Positions 51,387 to 60,278 of a DNA stretch of 64,000 bases are shown here, in pieces. A program made the translations under genes and the position numbers. Source of the stretch: Ruminococcus sp. (GTDB lineage: Bacteria > Bacillota > Clostridia > Oscillospirales > Ruminococcaceae); the NCBI GenBank assembly GCA_021770655.1, contig JAETQO010000004.1:50287-114286 (forward strand), read 5' to 3'. Below the pieces are notes generated by a model. It was given only the letters and a program-made list of their open reading frames with translations. It was not told where the DNA came from and did no database searches. Numbering within the stretch: the first letter of the stretch is position 1; every line of letters starts with the position of its first letter.

Positions 51387-52342
51387 TTTTTCTTATCCCC
51401 CTTAGATGTTTCAACGCTCAATCCCTCTCCGTCCGATTTAAACACTATACTGCCGTCCTCGGCGGTTATATAGAGATGAGACGCATATTTTTTCAGTCTG
51501 GTCACGGTCTCCTCGTGAGGGTGTCCGTATTTATTGCCGACTCCGCAGGAGATCACGGCGTACCTCGGCATTACCTCGTTAAGAAAATCAACGCCGGACG
51601 AAGTAGAGCTTCCGTGATGTCCCGCTTTTAGAACCTTTGCGGAAAGGTCGTAACCCTGAGAAAGAATGTCCTTTTCCTCGGTGGTTTCACAGTCGCCGGT
51701 AATCAGAAAGCTGTTGCCGCCGTCGGTTATTTTAACAAGCGTGGAATAATTATTCAGATTATCATAATCCTCCTCGGGCGTAAAAAGCTGAACCTTACAG
51801 TCGCCCACAGTAAATTCACAAGGCTTTGCCGCTGTTATCTTCAGCCCCTTAGCCTTTATGCTTTTAAGCATATTCTCATATGTGACCGTTGTTGGAACAA
51901 CGTCGTTTTTTACCCTTGGCATTATAAAATTATCAACACCGAAACTGTCGATTATCTCGCTCATTTCTCCCATATGATCCGAATGCGGGTGAGTAACGAC
52001 AAGATATTTTATCTCATCAACTCCCTGCTGTTTCAGATAGTTGATGACAGTATTGCTTTCGTCCTTCTCGCCGCTGTCAACGAGCATTGCCTCGCCCTGC
52101 GAGATAAGAAGCGTACTGTCGCCCTGCCCCACATCAATAAAATGCACCTCGGTATTGGCGTGTTCCGCAGGCTTATCCTCAACGCCCGCCTTTATCAGCA
52201 GGCTGTCAAAGCTTACGATCCCGGTAAGGTCAAGGAACGTAAACAAGAGCAGTATAAATATTCCGACAAGCCCTGCGGCTTTCTTGGCGGACTTAGACAT
52301 CGAACCGCTCAGCGTTTTCCTTTTCTGCGGTCTTTTTGCCAT
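51383..52342 (-). CDS. ComEC/Rec2-like metallo-beta-lactamase-fold hydrolase
   Basis: A 319-residue protein. An N-terminal membrane helix (AAGLVGIFILLLFTFLDLTGIV, ~22-44) is followed by an extracellular metallo-beta-lactamase domain: HFIDVGQGDSTLL, metal motif THPHSDHMGEM, FLITGDCETTEE and KAGHHGSSTS. It corresponds to the C-terminal nuclease-like domain of the DNA-uptake channel ComEC but lacks the channel. The exported hydrolase may act on nucleic acid or phosphodiesters. It overlaps the ygiQ gene by 34 nt. Confidence 0.9.
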   Translation of the reverse strand: MAKRPQKRKTLSGSMSKSAKKAAGLVGIFILLLFTFLDLTGIVSFDSLLIKAGVEDKPAEHANTEVHFIDVGQGDSTLLISQGEAMLVDSGEKDESNTVINYLKQQGVDEIKYLVVTHPHSDHMGEMSEIIDSFGVDNFIMPRVKNDVVPTTVTYENMLKSIKAKGLKITAAKPCEFTVGDCKVQLFTPEEDYDNLNNYSTLVKITDGGNSFLITGDCETTEEKDILSQGYDLSAKVLKAGHHGSSTSSGVDFLNEVMPRYAVISCGVGNKYGHPHEETVTRLKKYASHLYITAEDGSIVFKSDGEGLSVETSKGDKKK

Positions 52343-54210
52343 TTTGCACTTCCTTTTTTGTTAACTGTAGATGAATTCCTGCCGTTATTAGCTTTCTTCG
52401 TCTTTTCCTTTTTCAGATATTCCGAATCGGGCACTACAAGCTTATCCGGACCGTTTCCGATAAGATCGCGTCTGTTAGCTTTGACAAGAGCGGCAATGAC
52501 CTTTTGCTTGTTCTCCGGCTTGTAATACTGGAGCAGCACACGCTGCATCGCTTTTTCCTCCGGTTTCTTTGCAACGTATACCGGTTCGAGCGTATAAGGA
52601 TCAAGCTCGGTATAAAACATACAGGTCGAAAGCGTTCCCGGCGTTGGATAGAAATCCTGCACCTGCTCAGGACGGATATTATTCTGTTTCAGAAACATTG
52701 CAAGCTCTACAGCGTCCGAAAGCCTTGAGCCGGGATGAGAGGACATAAGATAGGGTATAAGATACTGATCTCTGCCCTTCTGTTTTGTGATCTCATAAAA
52801 TTTCTTCTGAAACTTTTTATAAGCCTCAATATGCGGCTTGCCCATTTTATCAAGAACAGCGGCGGAGCAATGCTCGGGAGCGACTTTCAGCTGGCCGCTG
52901 ATATGATGTTCGATCAGCTCCTTCATAAATTCTTCGTCCTTGTCCTCTATAAGATAATCGTATCTTATTCCGCTTCTGATAAAAACCTTTTTAACTCCGT
53001 CCAGCCGTCTGAGCTTTCTGAGCATATGAAGATATTCCGTATGATCTACCACGAGATTCGGACAAGGCTTAGGCGCAAGGCATTTTTTACCCTTGCAAAG
53101 CCCCATTGTAAGCTGTTTATCGCAGGACGGTCGGCGGAAATTCGCCGTCGGACCTCCAACATCATGAATATATCCCTTAAAGTCTTTTAATTTTGTAAGC
53201 TTGACTGCCTCGTCAATGACAGACTGTTCGCTTCGGCAGGTGATCTTTCTGCCCTGATGCAAGGCAATGGAACAGAAATTACAGAAACCGAAACAGCCTC
53301 TGTTATGAGTTATGGAAAAGCGAACCTCTTTTATGGAAGGCACACCGCCCTCCTTTTCATATATCGGGTGATAGGTTCTCTCATAGGGCAGAGCATAAAC
53401 TTCGTCAAGTTCCTCAGTCGTAAGTGAAAGCGCAGGCGGATTCTGCACAAGCATTTTATCTCCCTGCCTCTGAATTATCGTTTTTCCGTAGACCTCGTCC
53501 TGCTGGTCATACTGTATACGGCAGGCTTTGGCATAAAGGACTTTATTTTCCTTTACCTCCTTATAAGAAGGACACTGAACCGCTCCGTAAGGAGTATCCA
53601 CAGGGTCGCATAGATAGCAAGTACCTCTTACGTCAAGAATAGTATGCACGTCCTCGCCTGCATTAAGTCTGTCCGCAATCTCCACAACGGAATGTTCGCC
53701 CATTCCGAACATCAGCAGGTCGGCGCCGCAGTCGACAAGCACTGAGGGTATGACCTCGTTCTTCCAATAATCGTAATGTGCAAAGCGTCTTAGGGAAACC
53801 TCAAGACCTCCGCAGAGAACAGGTATTTCCGGAGCGGCATTTTTACACATACGGCAGTAAACAGTCGCCGCTCTGTCGGGACGTTTTCCTCCCTTTCCTC
53901 CGGCAGAATACAGATCGTCGGAGCGTTTTTTCTTTGCAACCGTATAATGAGAGACCATGGAATCGATATTTCCTGCGGTTACCAGAAAGGCAAGTCTCGG
54001 CTTGCCGAGTCTGAGAACTTCCGTCGGATCGTTCCAGTCGGGCTGTGGTATGATTCCCACCGTATATCCGTGATGCTCAAGCACTCTGGAAATAATAGCG
54101 ACTCCGAAACTGGGGTGGTCAACATAGGCGTCGCCGATTATATATACAAAATCCAACTGCTCTATACCGCGCTCTTTCATATCCTGTTTTGAAATCGGCA
54201 TAAACGCCAC
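52309..54210 (-). CDS. YgiQ-family radical SAM protein
   Basis: A 633-residue UPF0313/YgiQ protein. The N-terminal B12-binding-like domain begins LDFVYIIGDAYVDHPSFGVAIISRVLE; the radical SAM motif CFGFCNFC (CxxxCxxC) is at ~313-320 with ITHNRGCFG before it; DVGGPTANFRRPSC and the C-terminal QVQDFYPTPGTLSTCMFYTELDP are family signatures. Substrate unknown. The start is GTG 54210, 7 nt after GAGGTG; ATG 54201 is too far from it. First gene of the seven-gene operon; the region upstream holds a partial family I repeat. Confidence 0.92.
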   Translation of the reverse strand: MAFMPISKQDMKERGIEQLDFVYIIGDAYVDHPSFGVAIISRVLEHHGYTVGIIPQPDWNDPTEVLRLGKPRLAFLVTAGNIDSMVSHYTVAKKKRSDDLYSAGGKGGKRPDRAATVYCRMCKNAAPEIPVLCGGLEVSLRRFAHYDYWKNEVIPSVLVDCGADLLMFGMGEHSVVEIADRLNAGEDVHTILDVRGTCYLCDPVDTPYGAVQCPSYKEVKENKVLYAKACRIQYDQQDEVYGKTIIQRQGDKMLVQNPPALSLTTEELDEVYALPYERTYHPIYEKEGGVPSIKEVRFSITHNRGCFGFCNFCSIALHQGRKITCRSEQSVIDEAVKLTKLKDFKGYIHDVGGPTANFRRPSCDKQLTMGLCKGKKCLAPKPCPNLVVDHTEYLHMLRKLRRLDGVKKVFIRSGIRYDYLIEDKDEEFMKELIEHHISGQLKVAPEHCSAAVLDKMGKPHIEAYKKFQKKFYEITKQKGRDQYLIPYLMSSHPGSRLSDAVELAMFLKQNNIRPEQVQDFYPTPGTLSTCMFYTELDPYTLEPVYVAKKPEEKAMQRVLLQYYKPENKQKVIAALVKANRRDLIGNGPDKLVVPDSEYLKKEKTKKANNGRNSSTVNKKGSAKWQKDRRKGKR

Positions 54211-54228
54211 TGTTTTTCACCTCTTTGT

Positions 54229-54282
54229 TTAAGGCAACGCCGCACAACTGCCGCCTAACGGCTTTGTGCACATCTAACTTGC
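54229..54282. repeat. Family I repeat, copy D (left half)
   Basis: The first 54 bases match the left half of copy B with three substitutions (TTAAGGCAACGCCGCACAAC...TCTAACTTGC). The right terminus is missing. It fills nearly all of the gap between ftsK and the ygiQ start. Confidence 0.8.
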
Positions 54283-54290
54283 TGATATTC

Positions 54291-56885
54291 CTACCTTCTT
54301 GCCTGCATTTCCGCCCATTCAGCCTCGGTAATATTTATCTTTCTGGGCTTTGAGCCTTCCTGCGGACCGATTATTCCCATTTCTTCGATCTCGTCCATGA
54401 TTCTGGCGGCTCTCGGGAAACCGAGTTTTAACTTTCTTTGCAGAAACGCCGTAGAGGCGTTGTTTGTCTGAACGATTATGGAAATTGCCTGATTAACAAG
54501 ATCGTCGTCGGGATTGACTGTAACGTTTTCGGCATTGCCCGCAGAGCCGTTTTCTTTCGGCTGAGGAGTGTTCTGTTCGACCTCATGAATGACCTCGTCG
54601 CTGTACTCGGCGGTATGCTCGTTTTTAAGGAAGTTTACGACCTCCCGTATCTCCGACGTGGCGGCATATCCGCTCTGCATTCTTATGGGCTTTTTAACGC
54701 CTACGGGCTTATAAAGCAGGTCGCCGTTTCCGAGCAGTTTTTCAGCGCCGCTTTCATCAAGAATAACTCGTGAGTCAACATTACTCGATACGCTCAGAGA
54801 AACTCGTGACGGGATATTTGATTTGATAAGACCCGTAAGCACGTCCGCACGAGGCGACTGAGTTGCGATTATCATATGGATACCTGCGGCACGGGCAAGC
54901 TGTGCCAGTCTGAGTACGGAATCCTCAACCTCGCTTCTCGCCGCCATCATAAGGTCGGCAAACTCGTCCACAACAATAACGATCTGGGGAAGAAGGTCCA
55001 TTTTCGCTCTTATTTCGTCCTGCTGATCCTCAGGCTTGTTTCTTTCCTCAAGAACCATTTCATTGAATTCCTGAAGATTTTTGACATTATTCGCCTCAAA
55101 CAGCAGATAACGCTTGTTCATCTCGTTTACTGCCCAGCCAAGCGCTCCGGCTGCTTTCAGCGGCTCGGTAACGACAGGGATAAGCAGATGCGGTATTTTA
55201 TTGTATATCGGAAACTCTACCTTTTTAGGGTCGATAAGAATAAGCTTTACCTCGTCGGGTGAAGCGTGGTACAGGATCGAAAGAATGATAGAGTTTGTAA
55301 ATACGGACTTACCTGAACCTGTAGTACCGGCTACCAGCATATGCGGCATTTTTGCAATATCTCCGATTATGATGTTGCCCTCAATATCCTTTCCTACCGC
55401 AAAGGTAAGCTTTCCGTTGGCTTTTCTGTACTCATCACTGTCAATAAGCTCACGAAGAGAGACAGTGTCGCGGTGATCGTTCGGGATCTCGACGCCGATG
55501 CAGGCTTTACCGGGAACAGGCGCTTCGATACGCACGCTCATCGCCGCAAGACTAAGAGCTATATCATCGGAAAGTCCGGTGATCTTCGACACTCTTACTC
55601 CCGCCGCAGGCTGTAATTCATATCTTGTTACAGAGGGACCTCTGTGTATTCCTACGATCCTCGTCTTTGCGCCATAGGTTTCAAGGGTCTCAACAAGCTT
55701 TGTTGATTTCTCCTGTATCTCCTGCTGAACTATATCTGCAGACGCCGCGTTTTTGGAAAATTTCAATATGTCGACCGGCGGATAAACATAGGCGGAGATC
55801 TTATTGTCCTTCTCAAAGAATGTGGTTTGACCGTTGTTTTCAACGTTCACCACAGACGGCTTGTCCGTCTTATCGGTCTCACCTTTTTCTCCGTTTCTGC
55901 CATCGCCTATCGCATTCTTTATGATACGTTTAAGCTCTTCGTTATCAGTAGTTTTCGCTGTTTCCTCAAGCTTTTCCTGTGTGATAACAGGCGCCTGAAC
56001 AGGGTGATCAGGCATATTCAGCTCAGCGATATTAACATCTTCGATCATCTCGTCCTCATCAGACAAAGGAACAAAGGCTTCGGGTGCAGTATCCGGCTCG
56101 TCGTCGGGATAATATTTTGCAATATCCACTCTGCCGTTTCTTCTCGGCTCCCGCTCTTTTTTCTCTTTGGGAGGCTGAGCCGCTCTCTGAATCCTGTCCT
56201 CGTTGACCGCTTCATAGCTTTTGACAAAGGGCTTTGTCAACGCCTTTAATAGCTGAGGCAGAGTAACGTTTGTCAAAAGCATCACAAATGTAAACGCCAC
56301 AAGAATAATTATTATTGCCGCGCCGACCTTTTTGAACAGTGCAAGCAGAGGCCAGCCAAGTACGGCGCTTGCAAGTCCTCCGCCCCGAAGATTTACTCCG
56401 TCATTATATAATCCCACAAGTTTCAGCCAGAAAGAACTTCCGTCCACTGAGCCAATTTGCAAGATCTGAGCCATTCCGCTGATAAGCAACATAAGAACAC
56501 TGCCCTCGACCACTTTGGCAATTACTCTGTTGTGAGTAAAATCGGAAGCGATCATAAGCGCAACATATATTATCATCGGCGCAAAGAGGAAAACTGAAAT
56601 CCCGAACATACCTCTGTTAAAGCAATGCAGCCATTTCCACAGCCCATCGCCCTCGATAAAGGTTATGAGAAGTTCAAGTATCCCAAAGAAGAAAAGTATG
56701 TAAGACCAAAAGCGCCTGTTTTCCTTTTCTTTGACAGCTTTCAGAGAATTGGACGCAGGCGCATTAGCCTTTTTCGTGCCGGACTGCTTGTTATTCTGTT
56801 TAGGCGCGGCAGGCTTTGAGGCTGGAGCAGTTTTTGCACCGCTCTGTTTAGCCGCAGGCTTAGAGCCGTTTTTCTTGGCTGCCAT
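54291..56885 (-). CDS. ftsK: FtsK/SpoIIIE-family DNA translocase
   Basis: An 864-residue septal DNA pump. Low-complexity basic N-terminus (~1-55), four membrane helices (~60-210), an acidic/Pro-rich linker (~215-375), and the motor: alpha/beta domain with VTRYELQPAAGVRVSKI, Walker A GTTGSGKSVFTNS, Walker B QIVIVVDEFADLMM and ARAAGIHMIIATQSPRADVLTG. The C-terminal gamma winged helix (~800-864; ISIIVQTNNASTAFLQRKLKLGFPRAARIMDEIE) reads KOPS/SRS-type sites. ATG 56885 is preferred to the TTG at 56897, which abuts the ribosome-binding site. Downstream of tepA as in Bacillus, with uppP between. Confidence 0.95.
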   Translation of the reverse strand: MAAKKNGSKPAAKQSGAKTAPASKPAAPKQNNKQSGTKKANAPASNSLKAVKEKENRRFWSYILFFFGILELLITFIEGDGLWKWLHCFNRGMFGISVFLFAPMIIYVALMIASDFTHNRVIAKVVEGSVLMLLISGMAQILQIGSVDGSSFWLKLVGLYNDGVNLRGGGLASAVLGWPLLALFKKVGAAIIIILVAFTFVMLLTNVTLPQLLKALTKPFVKSYEAVNEDRIQRAAQPPKEKKEREPRRNGRVDIAKYYPDDEPDTAPEAFVPLSDEDEMIEDVNIAELNMPDHPVQAPVITQEKLEETAKTTDNEELKRIIKNAIGDGRNGEKGETDKTDKPSVVNVENNGQTTFFEKDNKISAYVYPPVDILKFSKNAASADIVQQEIQEKSTKLVETLETYGAKTRIVGIHRGPSVTRYELQPAAGVRVSKITGLSDDIALSLAAMSVRIEAPVPGKACIGVEIPNDHRDTVSLRELIDSDEYRKANGKLTFAVGKDIEGNIIIGDIAKMPHMLVAGTTGSGKSVFTNSIILSILYHASPDEVKLILIDPKKVEFPIYNKIPHLLIPVVTEPLKAAGALGWAVNEMNKRYLLFEANNVKNLQEFNEMVLEERNKPEDQQDEIRAKMDLLPQIVIVVDEFADLMMAARSEVEDSVLRLAQLARAAGIHMIIATQSPRADVLTGLIKSNIPSRVSLSVSSNVDSRVILDESGAEKLLGNGDLLYKPVGVKKPIRMQSGYAATSEIREVVNFLKNEHTAEYSDEVIHEVEQNTPQPKENGSAGNAENVTVNPDDDLVNQAISIIVQTNNASTAFLQRKLKLGFPRAARIMDEIEEMGIIGPQEGSKPRKINITEAEWAEMQARR

Positions 56886-56921
56886 GTAATTTATCAATCC
56901 TTTCGGTAATCGTATAAACCT

Positions 56922-56958
56922 ATAAAAAAGCCTGAAATATATCTTTCAAGCTTTTTTA
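56922..56958 (-). terminator. Terminator after uppP
   Basis: AAAAAAGCCTGAAA pairs with TTTCAAGCTTTTTT (one mismatch) around ATATATC; T-rich on both strands. ftsK therefore probably starts from its own promoter. Confidence 0.85.
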
Positions 56959-56971
56959 CAAAAAAATGATA

Positions 56972-57838
56972 TTATTTTGCAAAAGTAATCGGATGACCCA
57001 TACACATCTCGATAAACGCAACAATAAGCACGAGTACTCCAAGCACCAGAGTATAGTAGGCAAACACCTTGAATTTGTCTGTTTTCACCAGCCAGTTAAC
57101 AAGCTTTATCGCACACAAGCCGACTATTGCCGCTACAACAAAACCTACAAGACAGCTGCCAACCTGTATGTCCGCTTCGCTTGTTAAAGCGTCTTTAAGC
57201 TCCAGCAAACAACTGAGAAGTATTACCGGTATACCCAGAATAAACGAATATTTAACGGCTGTTTCTCTGCTCATTCCCGAAAAAAGTCCGGCGCTTATGG
57301 TAGAACCGGAACGTGAAACGCCCGGAAGAAGTGCAACGCCCTGGAAAAGTCCGACGGTAACGGCGTCCTTTCCGTTGATATTAGCAGCAGTCTTGTTTCC
57401 TTTTGTACAGCGGTCCGACATGTAAAGAATAGCCGCAGTATACAGAAAGCAAAGTCCTTCGGCAAATATGCTGGAATCCTCCGCGATGCCCTCAAACCAG
57501 CCCTTAAAAGGAAGAAACGGCAACAGGCAGAAACAGGAAATCACCATCATGACTATCATGCGTCTTTCGGGATTCATTCCCTTAACGGTAAACTTGCCGC
57601 TGAAAATATCCTTTATCATTACGCCAAGCTCTTTTATCATAGCCCATATAGTATGCCTGAAAGCGACAAACACCGCGACAAGCGTTCCTAAATGCAGTAT
57701 CGCTGAAAAGAACAGAGCTCCCTCTCCGCTGTTGCCGGTAAAATGCTGATAAAGTGAAAGATGTCCCGAACTTGAAACCGGAAGAAACTCGGTCAAGCCC
57801 TGAATGATCGCCTGAAAAATTGCATTGATAATACTCAT
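56972..57838 (-). CDS. uppP: Undecaprenyl-diphosphatase (BacA type)
   Basis: A 288-residue integral membrane phosphatase recycling undecaprenyl pyrophosphate to the monophosphate for wall synthesis; overexpression gives bacitracin resistance in other bacteria. Family motifs: QGLTEFLPVSSSGHL (E/Q-rich motif with catalytic Glu) and PGVSRSGSTISAGLF. About eight hydrophobic helices. It is downstream of tepA and a small ORF, in one probable transcript, and ends at a strong terminator before ftsK. Confidence 0.95.
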   Translation of the reverse strand: MSIINAIFQAIIQGLTEFLPVSSSGHLSLYQHFTGNSGEGALFFSAILHLGTLVAVFVAFRHTIWAMIKELGVMIKDIFSGKFTVKGMNPERRMIVMMVISCFCLLPFLPFKGWFEGIAEDSSIFAEGLCFLYTAAILYMSDRCTKGNKTAANINGKDAVTVGLFQGVALLPGVSRSGSTISAGLFSGMSRETAVKYSFILGIPVILLSCLLELKDALTSEADIQVGSCLVGFVVAAIVGLCAIKLVNWLVKTDKFKVFAYYTLVLGVLVLIVAFIEMCMGHPITFAK

Positions 57839-57860
57839 TGATGTCCTCCATATTATAGCG

Positions 57861-58004
57861 TCATAGATAAAATCCGTCTCTGCTTAAAAAGGCCGAAGGG
57901 TCGGTATCCAAAACGTTGATTTCCTCATCTTCGATGTCTGATACATCCGCAATACTTATGTCATTCCTGAAAACGTCGTAGGGATTAAGAATCGTCTGAA
58001 ACAT
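57861..58004 (-). CDS. Small uncharacterised protein between tepA and uppP
   Basis: A 47-residue ORF, MFQTILNPYDVFRNDISI... to ...FLSRDGFYL, below the usual size cut-off. AGAGGG lies 6-7 nt before its ATG, inside the end of tepA, and the frames overlap by 20 nt. It is acidic with an amphipathic C-terminus. Codon use resembles the neighbours. In Bacillus a small gene (ylzJ) occupies the position between tepA and spoIIIE; the sequences do not obviously match, so equivalence is only positional. Confidence 0.6.
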   Translation of the reverse strand: MFQTILNPYDVFRNDISIADVSDIEDEEINVLDTDPSAFLSRDGFYL

Positions 58005-58710
58005 TTTCAGCCCTCTCCTTTTCGGAATTGTTTTCTATCATATCGTAAAGGCACTCTATTGCCTCCGAAAGACCTCCAAGCCGATCGATCAGTCCTTCAC
58101 TTACCGCCTGTTCGCCGTCAATAACCGAGCCGACATCCATAACAAGCTCACCCGTCGCCATCATAAGTTCTCTGAATCTGTCGGGTGTAATGCGGGAATT
58201 GTCACAGACAAACCTAACTATTCTCTCCTGCATCTTATCAAAATAAGAAAGGGTCTGGGGCACGCCGAGAACCAATCCGTTCATTCTAACCGGGTGAATA
58301 GTCATCGTTGCGCTGGGTACAATAAAAGATTTTTTTGCACACACTGCAAGAGGAACGCCGATAGAATGTCCTCCGCCCACCACCATTGAAACGGTAGGCG
58401 TTTTCATACTTGCGATAAGCTCCGCGATAGCCAGCCCAGCCTCAACGTCTCCGCCTACGGTGTTAAGAATTATCACAAGTCCCTCTATGCTTCTGTCCTG
58501 CTCTATCGCAACCAGAGCCGGAATAATATGCTCGTACTTCGTAGTTTTATTTTGTGCCGGAAGAATATAATGACCCTCGACCTGACCGATGATATTCAGA
58601 CAATGAATAATATGCTTGGCGTTGGGAATCGTAATGTTCCCCATTTCCTTTATCTGCTCGGTCCTGCTTTCAAGCTCATCTTCTTCCATTCGCTCCTGTT
58701 CCTCTTCCAT
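57985..58710 (-). CDS. tepA: ClpP-fold protease TepA (translocation-enhancing)
   Basis: A 241-residue ClpP/crotonase-fold serine protease of the TepA family. An acidic N-terminus (MEEEQERMEEDELE) is followed by the ClpP-like core with LVIILNTVGGDVEAGLAIAELI, the nucleophile-containing GGGHSIGVPLAVCA, and MTIHPVRMNG carrying the His. Bacillus TepA was reported to aid export and spore development. ATG 58710 follows AGGAGG; the frame's earlier start at 58755 is unsupported. It is transcribed from a near-consensus promoter at 58794-58822 and followed by the small ORF and uppP. Confidence 0.92.
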   Translation of the reverse strand: MEEEQERMEEDELESRTEQIKEMGNITIPNAKHIIHCLNIIGQVEGHYILPAQNKTTKYEHIIPALVAIEQDRSIEGLVIILNTVGGDVEAGLAIAELIASMKTPTVSMVVGGGHSIGVPLAVCAKKSFIVPSATMTIHPVRMNGLVLGVPQTLSYFDKMQERIVRFVCDNSRITPDRFRELMMATGELVMDVGSVIDGEQAVSEGLIDRLGGLSEAIECLYDMIENNSEKERAENVSDDS

Positions 58711-58793
58711 AGCAAACCTCCTGTAAAATAGCCTTAACAAAAGTATTTGCACCAAAAGTAAAAATATGCAGGAACGCCGTCAATACAATAAAT

Positions 58794-58822
58794 ATAATAC
58801 CACAGATTGCTTATAATGTCAA
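58794..58822 (-). promoter_or_regulatory. Near-consensus promoter of the tepA operon
   Basis: On the minus strand: TTGACA (58817-58822), 17-bp spacer, TATTAT (58794-58799). Confidence 0.85.
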
Positions 58823-58845
58823 CCGAAAAAAGCTTCAGCATTCAA

Positions 58846-58876
58846 GAAAATGCAGGAAATCTACAAATTCCTGCAT
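58846..58876 (-). terminator. Terminator after the lipoprotein gene
   Basis: ATGCAGGAA pairs with TTCCTGCAT on the minus strand (58850-58876), followed by TTTCTTG; the tract is short. Confidence 0.7.
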
Positions 58877-58895
58877 ATTGTTTACGAAAAATTAA

Positions 58896-60023
58896 TTATT
58901 GCTTTTTGTATTCCAAGGAAAGCACCTGATCTGCCCATAAAATCAGATCAGCGAAATCCTCCTTATCAAGATAAGAGAAGTACTTATTGACCGTCTGCCC
59001 GTCCTCAGCCGAGATCGTATCTGTAAGGCAATAGCCGTCTGAAGAAATTGTTATCTCAGTCTGAGTACTTTCTTTCAAACCAAAGGTTATCTGTATGAAA
59101 TCCAGCGAAGGGTCTTTTGACGGCGCGCTTCTGTAGGCGGCATTGCCGAAGCTGTCGATCATTTTATCAAGCTCGGCGTAATCGTCGTGATTCAAAATAT
59201 AACATTCACCGTAAACATTTCCGACTTTGATCTTTACAAGAGCGTATGCTCCTTCGTATATCGTATAATTATAGTAATCGTCAAAGCAGATAAAATAACA
59301 GGCAGAGCCTTTTGTCACCTTAAAATAGCCTTTATAGGCCTTGACCGTGCTGATGTCTTCCATTTCCACTCGCTCGGCAGAATCCCACACACCGGTACCG
59401 GAAGAATCGGAAACCAAATTACCGTCCGGAGTTGAAAGACTGCAACATATTTTATCCGGCTGATCAGCATCATCTGATCCGACTTCATAAACAGCTATAT
59501 TTTCGGCATTGAATTTCTCCGGCTTGTAAGACGTCAAAGTGCCGTACTCGTCATAGAGAGCATACTGCATAGGAGCGTTTCTTTCTTTATCAAAGCAAAA
59601 CTGCAAAATTCCGTCGCTCACAACGGTAATATCTGTATAATCCGTCGCTTCGACAAGTTCTTCACCGTCGCTGTTCAGCAATCCAAGAAATTTGCCCTGT
59701 CTGAAAGTATAAAACTTATCTGCAAGTATATTTTCGCATTGATAATCATCAAAGGGCTGTTCTTTAACTTCGGCAATGTATTTTGATTTATCAAAGCTTG
59801 TATATACCTGTCTTGAAAGCTCATCGGGCGCTTTCAGATCATTAAGAAATTCAGGGAACTCGTAGTTTTTGATCTCCACATTGCTGGGTGCGGCATTATC
59901 GCTGTTTTTGATCTGAGCAACTGTCGAAGATTCTGTTTCTTTCTTATCCTTCTTACAGCCCGTCATTGTTACCGCTAATATTACTGCAATAATCAAAGCG
60001 ACGTTTTTTCTTATTCGTGCCAT
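58896..60023 (-). CDS. Lipoprotein with WG-repeat-like segment
   Basis: A 375-residue exported lipoprotein. Signal peptide MARIRKNVALIIAVILAVTMTGC ends with a lipobox (MTGC), followed by a charged spacer KKDKKETESS. One region (~105-140; YTFRQGKFLGLLNSDGEELVEATDYTDI) resembles a degenerate WG repeat, whose pattern is GlyLeu-Asp-x-x-Gly-x-x-x-x-x-x-x-Tyr-Asp-x-Ile. The rest is beta-rich without a recognised family. ATG 60023 follows AAGGAGAG. Monocistronic, with its own promoter and terminator; may be a surface-exposed ligand-binding protein, unproven. Confidence 0.78.
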   Translation of the reverse strand: MARIRKNVALIIAVILAVTMTGCKKDKKETESSTVAQIKNSDNAAPSNVEIKNYEFPEFLNDLKAPDELSRQVYTSFDKSKYIAEVKEQPFDDYQCENILADKFYTFRQGKFLGLLNSDGEELVEATDYTDITVVSDGILQFCFDKERNAPMQYALYDEYGTLTSYKPEKFNAENIAVYEVGSDDADQPDKICCSLSTPDGNLVSDSSGTGVWDSAERVEMEDISTVKAYKGYFKVTKGSACYFICFDDYYNYTIYEGAYALVKIKVGNVYGECYILNHDDYAELDKMIDSFGNAAYRSAPSKDPSLDFIQITFGLKESTQTEITISSDGYCLTDTISAEDGQTVNKYFSYLDKEDFADLILWADQVLSLEYKKQ

Positions 60024-60087
60024 TGATGTTCTCTCCTTAAAAATGTTCATTATGTTGTCTCATCGAATAAAATCACCTTTACATACT

Positions 60088-60116
60088 ATTATAATACGTT
60101 TAAGCTTTTTTTGCAA
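60088..60116 (-). promoter_or_regulatory. Promoter of the lipoprotein gene
   Basis: On the minus strand: TTGCAA (60111-60116), 17-bp spacer, TATAAT (60088-60093). Confidence 0.8.
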
Positions 60117-60183
60117 GAGTTTTGTGCTTTAAAAATCATATTTATCCGCAGCTTGAAAATTCGTACATGACATAAGAATCGTC

Positions 60184-60236
60184 AAAAAATAAAAAATCCC
60201 GCCAAAGTTCAGCTGTTCACCGAACCTCAGCGGGAT
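60184..60236 (-). terminator. Terminator of a decayed gene
   Basis: ATCCCGC pairs with GCGGGAT across an inner GGTTC/GAACT hairpin, followed on the minus strand by TTTTTATTTTTTG. No intact gene lies upstream; it apparently belonged to the remnant at 60279-60503. Confidence 0.75.
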
Positions 60237-60278
60237 CTGTTTATTATTCGTTAATAGACATTATAAGCTGTTAAAAGC

